Positions 54,425-63,057 of a stretch of 64,000 nucleotides of DNA are shown here, piece by piece. The DNA is from Bacteroidota bacterium (GTDB lineage: Bacteria; Bacteroidota; Bacteroidia; Bacteroidales; Lentimicrobiaceae). Position numbers and translations under genes: made by a program. Numbering within the stretch: the stretch's first letter is position 1; each line of letters begins with the position of its first letter. The stretch covers positions 100,530 through 164,529 of the forward strand of contig WSXU01000014.1 in NCBI GenBank assembly GCA_009773455.1, written 5' to 3'. The notes beneath the pieces are model-generated. The model was not told the origin of the DNA, made no database searches, and saw only the letters and a list, made by a program, of their open reading frames with translations.

Positions 54425-56218
54425 TTAATAGCGTTTCCTTGCCTTGTAATGGGTATGAAGCAGGTCATGCGATTTATGCCCGAGTGGTTCACCGAGGAAC
54501 TCACGGTAAATCTCAGCCACTTCCGGGTTTTCGTGCGACTTTCTGAGGACCATTTCAGTATCTTCACTGTAGATGGCCTCAGCCCTTTTCTTCCTGATTT
54601 CAGGTGAGGTAGGGATAGGCTGTCCGCCACCGCCGAGACATCCACCGGGGCAACCCATGATTTCGATGAAATGATAGGATGCTTCCCCGCTTTTCACCTT
54701 CTCCATGAGCTTTCTGGCATTGGCAAGACCGTGCGCAATGGCAACATTCAATTCAACGCCTTCCAGGAAACTCCATTCCGGTTTCACACTCTTGATTTTG
54801 ATGGATGCCTCCTTGATGCCTTCCATACCACGGACAGGTTTGATGTTAAGGTTGGTAAACGGCACCTCACGTCCTGTTACTATTTCATAAGCAGTGCGGA
54901 GGGCAGCTTCCATAACACCGCCGGTTGCACCGAAAATAACTGCGGCACCGGTAGACTCACCAAGAATGCTGTCGTAATGATCATCCTCAAGTTTGTCGAA
55001 ATCAATACCTGCCTGTTTGATCATCATTGCCAGTTCCCTGGTAGTCAGTACGTAATCAACATCCTGATACCCGCTGTCGCGCATTTCGGGACGCTCACAC
55101 TCAAATTTCTTGGCTACACAGGGCATGATGGAAACAACAATCATATCCTGGGCCTTGATGTTGATTTTATCTGCATAATAGGTCTTGGCAATAGCGCCGA
55201 ACATTTGCTGTGGTGACTTACAGGTTGACAGATTATCCAAAAGTTCGGGATACATGTGCTCCTGGAATTTGATCCATCCCGGAGAACAGGACGTCATCAT
55301 TGGCAGAACCACCTTTTCATCCTTGTCAACCAGTGCTTTTTTCAACCTGGTAAGCAGTTCCGTACCTTCTTCCATAATGGTGAGGTCGGCGGTAAAGTCT
55401 GTGTCAAGAACTTTATTGAAACCCAGTTTTTTAAGCGCTGATACCATTTTTCCGGTTACCCTCTCGCCAACCTGGATGCCGAGATCTTCTCCCAGTGCTA
55501 TACGGGTGGCGGGTGCCGTTTGTACAACAACAAATTTGGCAGGATTATACAGGGCATTCCATACTTCCTCGATGTAATTGCGTTCGGTCAGCGCTCCTGT
55601 CGGACAGCGGTTGATACATTGTCCGCAGTTGGTGCAAACCACTTCGTGCAAAGGTTTGTTAAGGAACGTTGAGATTCTCTGATGGTCGCCCTTGTTCACC
55701 ACGCCCAGTGCGCTTACACCCTGAAGCTCGGTACAGGTTCTCACACAACGCTGGCAACGGATACATTTGCTGTCGTCCTTCACAATTGAAGGAGAGGAAA
55801 TGTCCTGGATCTTGGATGCTGGTTTTACCAGATCGAGAAAAACGTGATCGCCGATCCGGTATTCGCCGGAAAGATCCTGGAGTTCACAATGACCGTTTTT
55901 GAAACATTTGGTACAATCGGCATTGTGTTCGGCCAGAAGCAACTCAACGATGTGTTTGCGTGCTATCCTGACTTTTTCACTGTTGGTTAACACTTCCATT
56001 CCTTCTGAAACTGGTGTGGCACAGGCAGCTGCAAGTAACCTCGCACCTTTTACCTCCACAACGCACACACGGCAATTGCCGGCAACAGTAAGGTCAGGAT
56101 GATTACAAAGGGTGGGTATTCTGAAATTCAGCTTTTTTGCTGCCTCAAGAATGGTCGTGCCCTCTTCCACCGCGATGGGCATGTTGTTGATCTTAAGGTT
56201 AACTAAATATTTGCTCAT
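54425..56218 (-). CDS. hydA: [FeFe] hydrogenase catalytic subunit HydA (copy 2)
   Basis: A 597-residue protein with the same domain order as copy 1: [2Fe-2S] (PTLCNHP, NCRVCVVEV), His-liganded [4Fe-4S] (HNADCTKCFKNGHC), 2x[4Fe-4S] (CIRCQRCVRTC, CTNCGQCINRC), then the H-cluster domain. L1 is TSCSPGW, with Ser where copy 1 has the second Cys. L2 is MPCVAKK and L3 EIMGCPGGCLGGGG. The Ser is coded unambiguously (TCT). It is the last gene of a three-gene unit with NuoE- and NuoF-type partners. The two HydA proteins are clear paralogues with different partner sets, so they probably serve different electron donors. Confidence 0.96.
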   Translation of the reverse strand: MSKYLVNLKINNMPIAVEEGTTILEAAKKLNFRIPTLCNHPDLTVAGNCRVCVVEVKGARLLAAACATPVSEGMEVLTNSEKVRIARKHIVELLLAEHNADCTKCFKNGHCELQDLSGEYRIGDHVFLDLVKPASKIQDISSPSIVKDDSKCIRCQRCVRTCTELQGVSALGVVNKGDHQRISTFLNKPLHEVVCTNCGQCINRCPTGALTERNYIEEVWNALYNPAKFVVVQTAPATRIALGEDLGIQVGERVTGKMVSALKKLGFNKVLDTDFTADLTIMEEGTELLTRLKKALVDKDEKVVLPMMTSCSPGWIKFQEHMYPELLDNLSTCKSPQQMFGAIAKTYYADKINIKAQDMIVVSIMPCVAKKFECERPEMRDSGYQDVDYVLTTRELAMMIKQAGIDFDKLEDDHYDSILGESTGAAVIFGATGGVMEAALRTAYEIVTGREVPFTNLNIKPVRGMEGIKEASIKIKSVKPEWSFLEGVELNVAIAHGLANARKLMEKVKSGEASYHFIEIMGCPGGCLGGGGQPIPTSPEIRKKRAEAIYSEDTEMVLRKSHENPEVAEIYREFLGEPLGHKSHDLLHTHYKARKRY

Positions 56219-56313
56219 GATTTCGCTTGCTTTTTAAGTTCGTTTAGGCTTCAGAAAACGCTGTCCAATGATGGCCTCTGTTTTGAATCAGCCCTTTACT
56301 TTATACTTTTTAC

Positions 56314-57480
56314 TTAGTAAATGATCTCTTCCCTGAAATTGTCAATGATTGAATTGAAGGGATTACCAACCGACTGTCCAAGTCCGCATTTGGCGGCTAT
56401 TTTCATGGTGGCGGTCAGTTTTTTCAGGTCATCGAGATAAGCAGGCGGGCGTTCTCCGCGTTTTACAGCCTCAATGCCTTTCAGAAGTTGCTGGCATCCG
56501 ACCCTGCAGGGAGTGCACTGTCCGCATGATTCTTCGGTAAAAAATTCGAGGTAATCATGAAGAACATTATACATGGAGCGTGTACTGTTGAAAATCATCA
56601 TCGAGCCTCCGGTCGGAATACCTTCGAATCCGATGATCGTGTCGTTGAATTTCTTGCGGGGTACGCAATGACCCGAAGCACCACCGACTTGCACTGCTTT
56701 GGTGTCACCGTCGCCGAATCCATCAACAAATTCATTGAGTGGCATTCCCAGTTCCAGTTCGTATATGCCTGAAATCGGGGTGTCACCCGAAACCGAGAAA
56801 ACTTTTGATCCCCGTGAGTCCTTGGTGCCAAGTGCTTTAAACCGCTCGGGTCCCATATGGCAAATCATCGTGGTGTAGACAAGGGTTTCAACATTGTTGA
56901 TAACGGTTGGCTTGCTGTTGTATCCTGCAACAGTGGGGTAGGGGGGCTTGTTCCTTGGTTCTCCCCGTTTCCCTTCCATCGATTCAAACAAGGCACTCTC
57001 TTCACCGCAAACATAAGCGCCACTGCCCGATTTGATGTAAATGGTGAATTCGATGCCGGCTTTTTTCATCCCTGCATTGAATTCATCCAGTTTCTTCTGA
57101 AGGTTTTTCAGTAAGAAGTTGTATTCACCCCTGAGGTAAATGTAGCCTTCTTTGGCTCCGATAACAAAACCACAGATGGCCATTCCGGCAAATATTTTTT
57201 CAGGAACCCTGTCGATGATTTCACGATCCTTAAATGTTCCGGGTTCTCCTTCATCTGCATTACAGATCACGTATTTTACCTCATTGTCTTCATTCCTTGT
57301 GAACTTCCATTTGAGTCCGGTCGGGAAACCGGCGCCTCCACGTCCTTTCAGTCCGCTGTCGATCAGATCCAGAATGATTTCATCAGCCGGCCTTTTAACA
57401 GTTTTTTCCAGAATGGCAAGTGGTGATTGCTTTTCATCAATCTCAAATATTATATCGACTTTCTTAAGATTATTTTCCAT
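56314..57480 (-). CDS. hydB: Reduced NuoF-like HydB subunit (no extra Fe-S domains)
   Basis: A 388-residue protein containing only the NuoF core: GRGGAGFPTGLKWKF (FMN), NADEGEPGTFKDRE (NADH), SGSGAYVCGEESAL, and the [4Fe-4S] motif ESCGQCTPCRVG with CGLGQS. It lacks both the N-terminal [2Fe-2S] domain and the C-terminal 2x[4Fe-4S] domain of the other HydB in this island. A hydrogenase built on this subunit is more likely to use NADH alone than to bifurcate with ferredoxin; this is inference. It begins 36 bp after hydC copy 2. Confidence 0.93.
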   Translation of the reverse strand: MENNLKKVDIIFEIDEKQSPLAILEKTVKRPADEIILDLIDSGLKGRGGAGFPTGLKWKFTRNEDNEVKYVICNADEGEPGTFKDREIIDRVPEKIFAGMAICGFVIGAKEGYIYLRGEYNFLLKNLQKKLDEFNAGMKKAGIEFTIYIKSGSGAYVCGEESALFESMEGKRGEPRNKPPYPTVAGYNSKPTVINNVETLVYTTMICHMGPERFKALGTKDSRGSKVFSVSGDTPISGIYELELGMPLNEFVDGFGDGDTKAVQVGGASGHCVPRKKFNDTIIGFEGIPTGGSMMIFNSTRSMYNVLHDYLEFFTEESCGQCTPCRVGCQQLLKGIEAVKRGERPPAYLDDLKKLTATMKIAAKCGLGQSVGNPFNSIIDNFREEIIY

Positions 57481-57516
57481 TTGATTGAATGTTTTTGTTT
57501 GTGACCTTTCGTTAGC

Positions 57517-57987
57517 CTACTTTACGTCTTTGGCGTACTCTTCAATGATTTCAAGCGCTTTCTGCGTGGTAAGATCCGGATAGATATCGTCGTTTACCAG
57601 CATAACGGGTCCCTTGTGGCACCAGCCAAGACAATTGGCAGTCAGGAGCGTGAATTTCTTATCGTTGGTCGTCTCTCCAACCTTTATTTTGAGGGCATTG
57701 CCCAATGCCTTGATGATCTCATCCTTACCTTTCATATGGCAGGTGATGGTCTTGCAAACCCTGACAATGTTTTTGCCACGGGGTACGGTGTCGAGAAAGG
57801 TGTAGAATGAAGCAGTACCATAAACGTCTGCAGCTGACAGATCAAGCTCGCGGGCGACGCACAGCAGAGCTTCCTCTGATAGAAAATGCTCATTGTGCAC
57901 AATTCCCTGTAAAACAGGCATAAGACTGTTTCGCGTCTTGCCGTTTTTCTCAACAAGCTCTTTAACTAATACTTCTGTTGTTGACAT
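57517..57987 (-). CDS. hydC: NuoE-like HydC subunit (copy 2), first gene of the island
   Basis: A 156-residue protein with the helical N-terminus (RNSLMPVLQGIVHNEHFLSEE) and a [2Fe-2S] thioredoxin-like domain with ligands in CKTITCHMKGKD and NCLGWCHKGP. It is the first gene of the rightmost hydrogenase unit. The ATG at 57985-57987 follows TTGGAGGATTTCA, a strong Shine-Dalgarno sequence unusual for this genome. The upstream region carries two Rex-type operators around a -7 element. Confidence 0.93.
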   Translation of the reverse strand: MSTTEVLVKELVEKNGKTRNSLMPVLQGIVHNEHFLSEEALLCVARELDLSAADVYGTASFYTFLDTVPRGKNIVRVCKTITCHMKGKDEIIKALGNALKIKVGETTNDKKFTLLTANCLGWCHKGPVMLVNDDIYPDLTTQKALEIIEEYAKDVK

Positions 57988-58043
57988 TGAAATCCTCCAA
58001 GATTTAGTGTAACGTACTGATTGAATGATATTTTGAGTGTGAC

Positions 58044-58061
58044 TTGTGAATTGATTAACAA
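58044..58061. promoter_or_regulatory. Rex-type operator 1
   Basis: TTGTGAA-TTGA-TTAACAA matches the 18-bp redox-repressor Rex consensus TTGTTAAnnnnTTAACAA at 13 of 14 defined positions. On the minus strand it covers the predicted transcription start just downstream of the -7 element. Confidence 0.7.
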
Positions 58062-58069
58062 TTCAGTGT

Positions 58070-58077
58070 CAAAAATA
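58070..58077 (-). promoter_or_regulatory. Putative -7 element of the first hydrogenase operon
   Basis: On the minus strand this reads TATTTTTG (TAnnTTTG), with the start site expected near 58063. No clean TTTG -33 is visible; Rex site 2 occupies that position. Confidence 0.45.
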
Positions 58078-58086
58078 AAAATTCTT

Positions 58087-58104
58087 TTGTGAAAGCATTA
58101 ACAA
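58087..58104. promoter_or_regulatory. Rex-type operator 2
   Basis: TTGTGAA-AGCA-TTAACAA, again 13 of 14 defined positions. It begins exactly 43 bp from site 1, close to four helical turns, and overlaps the -33 region of the predicted promoter. Confidence 0.7.
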
Positions 58105-58225
58105 TTAAACACTTTTTTTACAAGAGCAGCCTAATTTATAACTGTTCTAAACTCAGTTATTACAAAGCTTTTGAAGGTTTTCACCATGTCGTTCCGTTTA
58201 TGGATTTTGCTATTTTTGACATTCA

Positions 58226-58993
58226 ATGGAGAACTTCAGGTATTTTCTGTTTTTGGCTTATAACGGCACCGGATATCATGGCTGGCAAACACAGCCGAAT
58301 GCTCCGACTGTCCAGGAAGAACTTGAGAAGGCGCTCAGGATCCTTACCGGAAAACCCGTTTCATTGACCGGGGCTGGCAGGACTGACACGGGAGTGCATG
58401 CCCGTCGCTATTATGCGCATTTCGACACCGAAGAAAGGATAGCTGATGAAACGCTTACACAACTCGTATATAGACTCAATGGAGTACTTACCCCTGCCAT
58501 CGTAATTCTCGACGCTTTCAGGGTAAAACCTGAGGTTCATGCCAGATTTTCGGCTCTTTCACGAACATACCGGTATTACATCTCAAGGAGGAAAGATCCT
58601 TTCTCGGATAATCAGTCGTGGATATACACCCGCGAACTTGACCTCCGGGCCATGAGCCAGGCTGCAGAAATAATCAGGGAATACACTGACTTTACCTGTT
58701 TTTCAAAATCAGGGACGCAAACCCGAACCAACGATTGTCTTATCATTGAATCTTTCTTCCGGCAGGAGGAACATATGCTGATATACCAGGTGAAAGCAAA
58801 CAGGTTTCTAAGGAATATGGTCAGGGCAATTGTAGGTACATTGCTGGAAGTGGGAAAGGGCAGTATCAGCCTGGATGAATTCAGGGCTATTCTTGAAGAG
58901 GGTTCCAGGTCAGATGCCGGTATGTCGGTGCCGGCCTGTGGACTTTTTCTGGAAGATGTTGAATATCCGGAAGGTATCAGATTACAGCCCTGA
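58226..58993 (+). CDS. truA: tRNA pseudouridine(38-40) synthase
   Basis: A 255-residue protein, the usual TruA length. The catalytic Asp54 lies in GAGRTDTGVHA, preceded by YNGTGYHGWQTQP. The second lobe has FSALSRTYRYYI, DFTCFSKSG and FLRNMVRAIVGTLLEVGKG. It converts uridines 38-40 of the anticodon stem to pseudouridine. It is divergent from the hydrogenase island. Its 3' end overlaps the convergent DUF456 gene by 17 bp. Confidence 0.95.
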   Translation: MENFRYFLFLAYNGTGYHGWQTQPNAPTVQEELEKALRILTGKPVSLTGAGRTDTGVHARRYYAHFDTEERIADETLTQLVYRLNGVLTPAIVILDAFRVKPEVHARFSALSRTYRYYISRRKDPFSDNQSWIYTRELDLRAMSQAAEIIREYTDFTCFSKSGTQTRTNDCLIIESFFRQEEHMLIYQVKANRFLRNMVRAIVGTLLEVGKGSISLDEFRAILEEGSRSDAGMSVPACGLFLEDVEYPEGIRLQP

Positions 58994-59453
58994 TGAAGTA
59001 AAAAGCCATTATCACAGAAACCGAAAGTTTCATTACGGTGCCGGCTATAAATCCGATGAAGGATCCGAACCCAGAGCGGAGTGCTGCCTGTGTATCCTTA
59101 CCTTCGATAAGTTCGCCCACGAAAGCCCCTAAAAATGGGCCGGCAATTATTCCAAAAGGAGGAAAGATGAAAATTCCTGCCACCAGACCGATGGTAGCCC
59201 CCCAGACCCCTTTGCTGCTGCCGCCGAATTTCCTGGTACCCCAGACCGGAACATAATAGTCAAGCAAAGTAACAGCAATTGTTACCAGAAACCAGGCAAT
59301 AAGAAATTGTGATGTGAAAGTATTTTTATCCACTATGAGAAGCACAACAAGGGCAATATAGCTTAAGGGCGGCCCCGGAATAAAAGGGAGAATGCAGCCT
59401 GCTATACCGGCTACCGTTAATACAACGCCCAGGGTTATCCATATCCAGTCCAT
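58977..59453 (-). CDS. DUF456-family membrane protein
   Basis: A 158-residue protein with about four membrane helices. The N-terminus DWIWITLGVVLTVAGIAGCILPFIPGPPLSYIALVVLLI and the glycine-rich repeat FPPFGIIAGPFLGAFVGEL are typical of DUF456. The function is unknown. It follows a lipoprotein gene on the same strand with 6 bp between them (59454-59459), so the two are likely an operon. Its end overlaps truA. Confidence 0.88.
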   Translation of the reverse strand: MDWIWITLGVVLTVAGIAGCILPFIPGPPLSYIALVVLLIVDKNTFTSQFLIAWFLVTIAVTLLDYYVPVWGTRKFGGSSKGVWGATIGLVAGIFIFPPFGIIAGPFLGAFVGELIEGKDTQAALRSGFGSFIGFIAGTVMKLSVSVIMAFYFIRAVI

Positions 59454-59459
59454 AGCAAT

Positions 59460-59927
59460 CTATTTTACAGAGGTAAAGTTAAAATATGAAATCTTATCCG
59501 GATCACCGGGGTTTTCGATGATGACGGATATTTTACCCTGATCTTTCTTCAGATAGGTAATTCTCTTCGGAAACTCATTTTCAGGATTTTCAAAAACCAG
59601 GCTGTCACCCGGAACATTCGTCAATCTGAAAACGGTCTTTTCATTCCCGAACGAAACAACATAAGCCCAGTTCTCACCTGATTTTTCGATGCTTAGCGAT
59701 TCGCCGAATACGGTATCTCCATCCGATAGCTGGTAACCATTTCCCAGCAATATACCTTTTTGGGAAATCTCCCAGGATTCGTAAAACCCTGTTGCCGTAT
59801 CAGCCCAATTGCCCTGAAGCCATGTAAACCGGTCTATGGAATCATTTTTCTTTGCCTGATCCGAACAACTGACTAAAGTGGAAATGATCAGAATCGATGG
59901 AATAAGGAAGTTGAACAGATGTTTCAT
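59460..59927 (-). CDS. DUF6265-type lipoprotein
   Basis: A 155-residue protein. The signal peptide ends in a lipobox, STLVSCSD (Cys near residue 21). The mature domain opens with FTWLQGNWADTATGFYESWE, then LLGNGYQLSDGDTVFGESLSIE and FENPENEFPKRITYLKKDQG. This matches the small beta-barrel family I know as DUF6265. It is predicted to be attached to the outer or inner membrane; the ligand is unknown. It probably forms an operon with the DUF456 gene. Confidence 0.8.
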   Translation of the reverse strand: MKHLFNFLIPSILIISTLVSCSDQAKKNDSIDRFTWLQGNWADTATGFYESWEISQKGILLGNGYQLSDGDTVFGESLSIEKSGENWAYVVSFGNEKTVFRLTNVPGDSLVFENPENEFPKRITYLKKDQGKISVIIENPGDPDKISYFNFTSVK

Positions 59928-60082
59928 AAGTTTTACTCAAAAGTTGATGTAAATTTAGAAAAGTCCCGGCAATGATTCTGAAGCTTACCTGATTTTCTGC
60001 GCAGCATTTCTGTATTCGGCAACATAAGGCATGTTTAATGAAACAATCCGGTCAAATCAGTTGTTATCTTACTTTTAAAGCT

Positions 60083-60667
60083 ATGGTAATCAATAATATT
60101 TTCAGGGGTAGAAACCAGGGCATCACTGTGATTGCATTTTTATTATTAATGACGCTTGGTTCATGTGCCCAGAATAATCAAAAGGAAGTTAACATCAGTG
60201 ATTCCGGTATGAAGGTTACAGAAAGGATTTTCAAAAGTGAGGAAGAGTGGAAGAAACTTCTTACACCCGAACAGTATACTGTTTTAAGGCAGAAAGGAAC
60301 AGAAAGACCTTACACAGGTCTTTATGACCAGCATTTTGTCAAAGGTGCCTATTTTTGTGCTGGCTGCGGACTCGAATTATTCGACTCAGACTCAAAATTT
60401 GATGCGGGATGTGGCTGGCCAAGCTTCAATACTCCGGCTGAAAAGGGGCACATTGATGAACATGCTGACCGGAGTTATGGAATGGTCAGGACTGAAGTGG
60501 TCTGTTCGCGTTGCGGCGGTCATCTTGGTCATGTGTTCAATGACGGACCACCCCCAACAGGTCTGAGGTATTGTATTAATTCAGCTTCCCTGATATTCAG
60601 GAGTGAAGAAGAGGTAAAAAGGGAAAAGCTTCGGTCAAACGATAGTATTCCTAATCCTGGCGGATAA
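60083..60667 (+). CDS. msrB: Lipoprotein peptide-methionine (R)-S-oxide reductase
   Basis: I start at ATG 60083 (194 residues), which places a signal peptide and lipobox (LMTLGSCAQ) at the N-terminus; the longer frame from 60038 lacks this logic. The MsrB domain has the two zinc CxxC pairs (CAGC, CSRC), [47 protein letters not shown] with the catalytic Cys. It repairs oxidised methionine in exported proteins. Most MsrB proteins are cytoplasmic, so the lipoprotein form is notable. Its 3' end overlaps the convergent hydrolase gene by 17 bp. Confidence 0.92.
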   Translation: MVINNIFRGRNQGITVIAFLLLMTLGSCAQNNQKEVNISDSGMKVTERIFKSEEEWKKLLTPEQYTVLRQKGTERPYTGLYDQHFVKGAYFCAGCGLELFDSDSKFDAGCGWPSFNTPAEKGHIDEHADRSYGMVRTEVVCSRCGGHLGHVFNDGPPPTGLRYCINSASLIFRSEEEVKREKLRSNDSIPNPGG

Positions 60668-62192
60668 ATTCCAGCTCTGTAAAATCGAAATCTGGGTTCG
60701 GAACATCAATGAGCATTTTGTCGATTCCACCTTGCGAATCAAGTATAAATGCAGCTTTCCCTTCTGGCAGCGACGGAACATCCGGAAATTTTATGCTGAA
60801 GGTATTGTATTGCCAGTGAACAAGCGGGCTGTGAAACATTGGTGTAGGAATAAAATTCAGGTAAAGCTGATTGTCTTTTATTTGTATCCTTGCTTCTCCG
60901 TAAATTTCACTCACGTACGATCCGGCGTACTTTTCAAGTGGTAGGGTAGGGGTAGTTCCCGGTATTCTTTTCAGTGATTCTTCCTCTTTTTCCCTGGTTT
61001 CTGCTTCTTTGTTCTTTTCTGTCAGTTCAAAAAACTTTGAACTCCAGTCTGTTTTTTCATCAGAAAGGTAGGTGTCAAGAATTTTAAAAGATAGCGGATA
61101 ATACAGGCTTGAGTTTTTATTGGTAAGGATCACAAATCCAAGTCCTGCCTCAGGGACGAATCCACTGAATGAGATCATACCATCGTAGCCACCGGAATGA
61201 GAAATAACCTTTTTCCCGTGATAGTCCATAAGGGCCCATCCCATTCCATAGCTTTTAAAATGTGTTGAAGGCCAGAGTTTCTCCGAAAATGATGAAACGC
61301 GCTGTATGGTTTGTGGTGACCAGAGGTCCCGCAGCGATTTTTCACTGACGAGTTCCTTTCCATCCCATTGACCTTTTTTCAGCTGGAACTGAATCCATTT
61401 AATCATTTCTGCAGCAGAGCTATTGATTGATCCGGCCGGACCTATATTATCCCAGTTCAGATAATTAATGGAGATAACCTGATCGTCAACATCGTTGTGG
61501 GGCATGGCTGTATTGCCCTTTAAATCCAGACTTGTTACGCTTGTGTTGGTCCGATTCATCTCCAGAGGTTTCAGAATACGCAGTCTGATGAATTCATCCC
61601 AGGTCATACCACTTACCGAGGCAATGATCTGCCCGGCAGCCAGGTACATGATGTTTGAATACCCGTATGCAGCCCTGAATCCATAGTGTGGCTTCAGTAG
61701 CGAAGCCCGTTTAATTACTTCATCCCTCGAATATGAGCTGCCGTACCAGATCAGATCTCCACTGAATGTTTCGAGGCCTGACCGGTGTGTCAGGAGGTCT
61801 CTGATGGTCATGTTCAGTGTTACATAAGGATCATATAACCTGAACCAGGGGAGATAATCCACGACTTTGTCATCCCACTTGAGCCGGCCTTCATCTACCA
61901 GCATCGCCATGGCCGTGGCAGTAAAGGATTTGGTATTTGAGGCAATGGCAAAAAGGGTATTTTCGTCCACTTTCCCCGGTTTACCGGTTTCTTTAACACC
62001 ATATCCTTTCAGGAGGACGATCGTATCATTCTTAACGATAGCTACAGCCATACCCGGAACGTTCCAGGTCTTCAGGGCTTCAAAGAAATATGCGTCCAGT
62101 TCCGCTGCTTTCGGGGTATTCTGGGCTGATAATTCAGTGAAGCCGGATATCAGAATCAGGAGAAGCAGTGTGAAACGGAGCAATTGCTTCAT
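60651..62192 (-). CDS. Class C beta-lactamase-fold serine hydrolase with DUF3471-like C-terminus
   Basis: A 513-residue protein with a signal peptide (about 1-23). The serine hydrolase domain shows SxxK in [12 protein letters not shown], YxN in YGYSNIMY and the HxG-type KTG equivalent HSGGYDG. A C-terminal domain of about 110 residues ([27 protein letters not shown]) matches DUF3471. Such enzymes act as peptidases or esterases in the periplasm rather than as beta-lactamases. It is followed on the same strand, after 13 bp upstream, by the sugar-kinase gene, so an operon is possible. Confidence 0.9.
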   Translation of the reverse strand: MKQLLRFTLLLLILISGFTELSAQNTPKAAELDAYFFEALKTWNVPGMAVAIVKNDTIVLLKGYGVKETGKPGKVDENTLFAIASNTKSFTATAMAMLVDEGRLKWDDKVVDYLPWFRLYDPYVTLNMTIRDLLTHRSGLETFSGDLIWYGSSYSRDEVIKRASLLKPHYGFRAAYGYSNIMYLAAGQIIASVSGMTWDEFIRLRILKPLEMNRTNTSVTSLDLKGNTAMPHNDVDDQVISINYLNWDNIGPAGSINSSAAEMIKWIQFQLKKGQWDGKELVSEKSLRDLWSPQTIQRVSSFSEKLWPSTHFKSYGMGWALMDYHGKKVISHSGGYDGMISFSGFVPEAGLGFVILTNKNSSLYYPLSFKILDTYLSDEKTDWSSKFFELTEKNKEAETREKEEESLKRIPGTTPTLPLEKYAGSYVSEIYGEARIQIKDNQLYLNFIPTPMFHSPLVHWQYNTFSIKFPDVPSLPEGKAAFILDSQGGIDKMLIDVPNPDFDFTELEFIRQD

Positions 62193-62205
62193 AATATATT
62201 CAGAT

Positions 62206-63057
62206 TTAGTTAATGTGAAAATCGATCAGTCCTTCGATGGCTGACCGGTATATTTTATTGGTGGTGATGCCGGCTTTCCCGGCGGATTCCAAAAGAACGT
62301 CACGAAAGAAGTAGGCAACAGAGCCGGTAAAGTTCACTTTTACCGATTGATAGTTGCTGTATCGGCTTACATTCCTGCTGAAAAATTCATCAAATGAATT
62401 GGTTACCAGTCCCTTGATATATGGATGGCTGATGTTTTCAAGCAGGAACGGACTGAACGATGCCAGGAATCTGCTTGGGCGAGGCTGGTTATAAACGGCA
62501 TCGAGAATTGATTCAACGGTAGGATTGTATCTCTTGTTAAAACTTTCGATGATGTCTGTTGGAATGACTCCCTGGAAATAGTCAATAATCAATTGTTTCC
62601 CCATATGGGCACCACTTCCTTCATCACCAAACAGGTAACCGAGTGAAACAACATTTTCTGAAATGTCATTTCCGTCATAGAAGCATGAATTGGAGCCGGT
62701 GCCCAGGATACAGGCAATCCCCGGTTCATTTCCACACAAAGCCCTCGCGGCGCCGAGCAGATCGTGGTGTACTTCAATATTGGCCCTGGTAAAAAAGTTC
62801 TGAAGAACATTGTCGATGGTCTGGCATTTCCTCACGGTGGAGCAACCGGCTCCGTAGTAGAATATTTCTGTGACTGCATCAGGAAAAATAAACGGGTACA
62901 GCTCTTTATCAAGAACTTCCTTTATAGCAGCTGAATTCATGTGATATGGGTTTATACCAATGGTTTGAACAGTTTTTCTCTCACCATTGTCATCAATCAG
63001 GCACCAGTCTGTTTTTGTGGATCCACTATCGGCAATCAGCTTCATATTATTGTTCAT
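62206..63057 (-). CDS. N-acetylglucosamine kinase-like BadF/BadG-family ATPase
   Basis: 283 residues from ATG 63055-63057; a TTG just upstream is not needed. The ASKHA fold is shown by the phosphate 1 motif LIADSGSTKTDWCLID, then GTGSNSCFYDG and GDEGSGAHMGKQLI (phosphate 2 and adenosine regions). It is probably a GlcNAc or amino-sugar kinase for cell-wall recycling. The ATG shares its A with the TGA stop of the upstream kinase gene (TGATG), so they are translationally coupled. Confidence 0.88.
   Translation of the reverse strand: MNNNMKLIADSGSTKTDWCLIDDNGERKTVQTIGINPYHMNSAAIKEVLDKELYPFIFPDAVTEIFYYGAGCSTVRKCQTIDNVLQNFFTRANIEVHHDLLGAARALCGNEPGIACILGTGSNSCFYDGNDISENVVSLGYLFGDEGSGAHMGKQLIIDYFQGVIPTDIIESFNKRYNPTVESILDAVYNQPRPSRFLASFSPFLLENISHPYIKGLVTNSFDEFFSRNVSRYSNYQSVKVNFTGSVAYFFRDVLLESAGKAGITTNKIYRSAIEGLIDFHIN

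Noticed and set aside
58226..58993. truA considered as a member of the Rex-controlled unit
   Set aside because: The operators are best placed for the leftward promoter; nothing suggests redox control of a tRNA-modifying enzyme.
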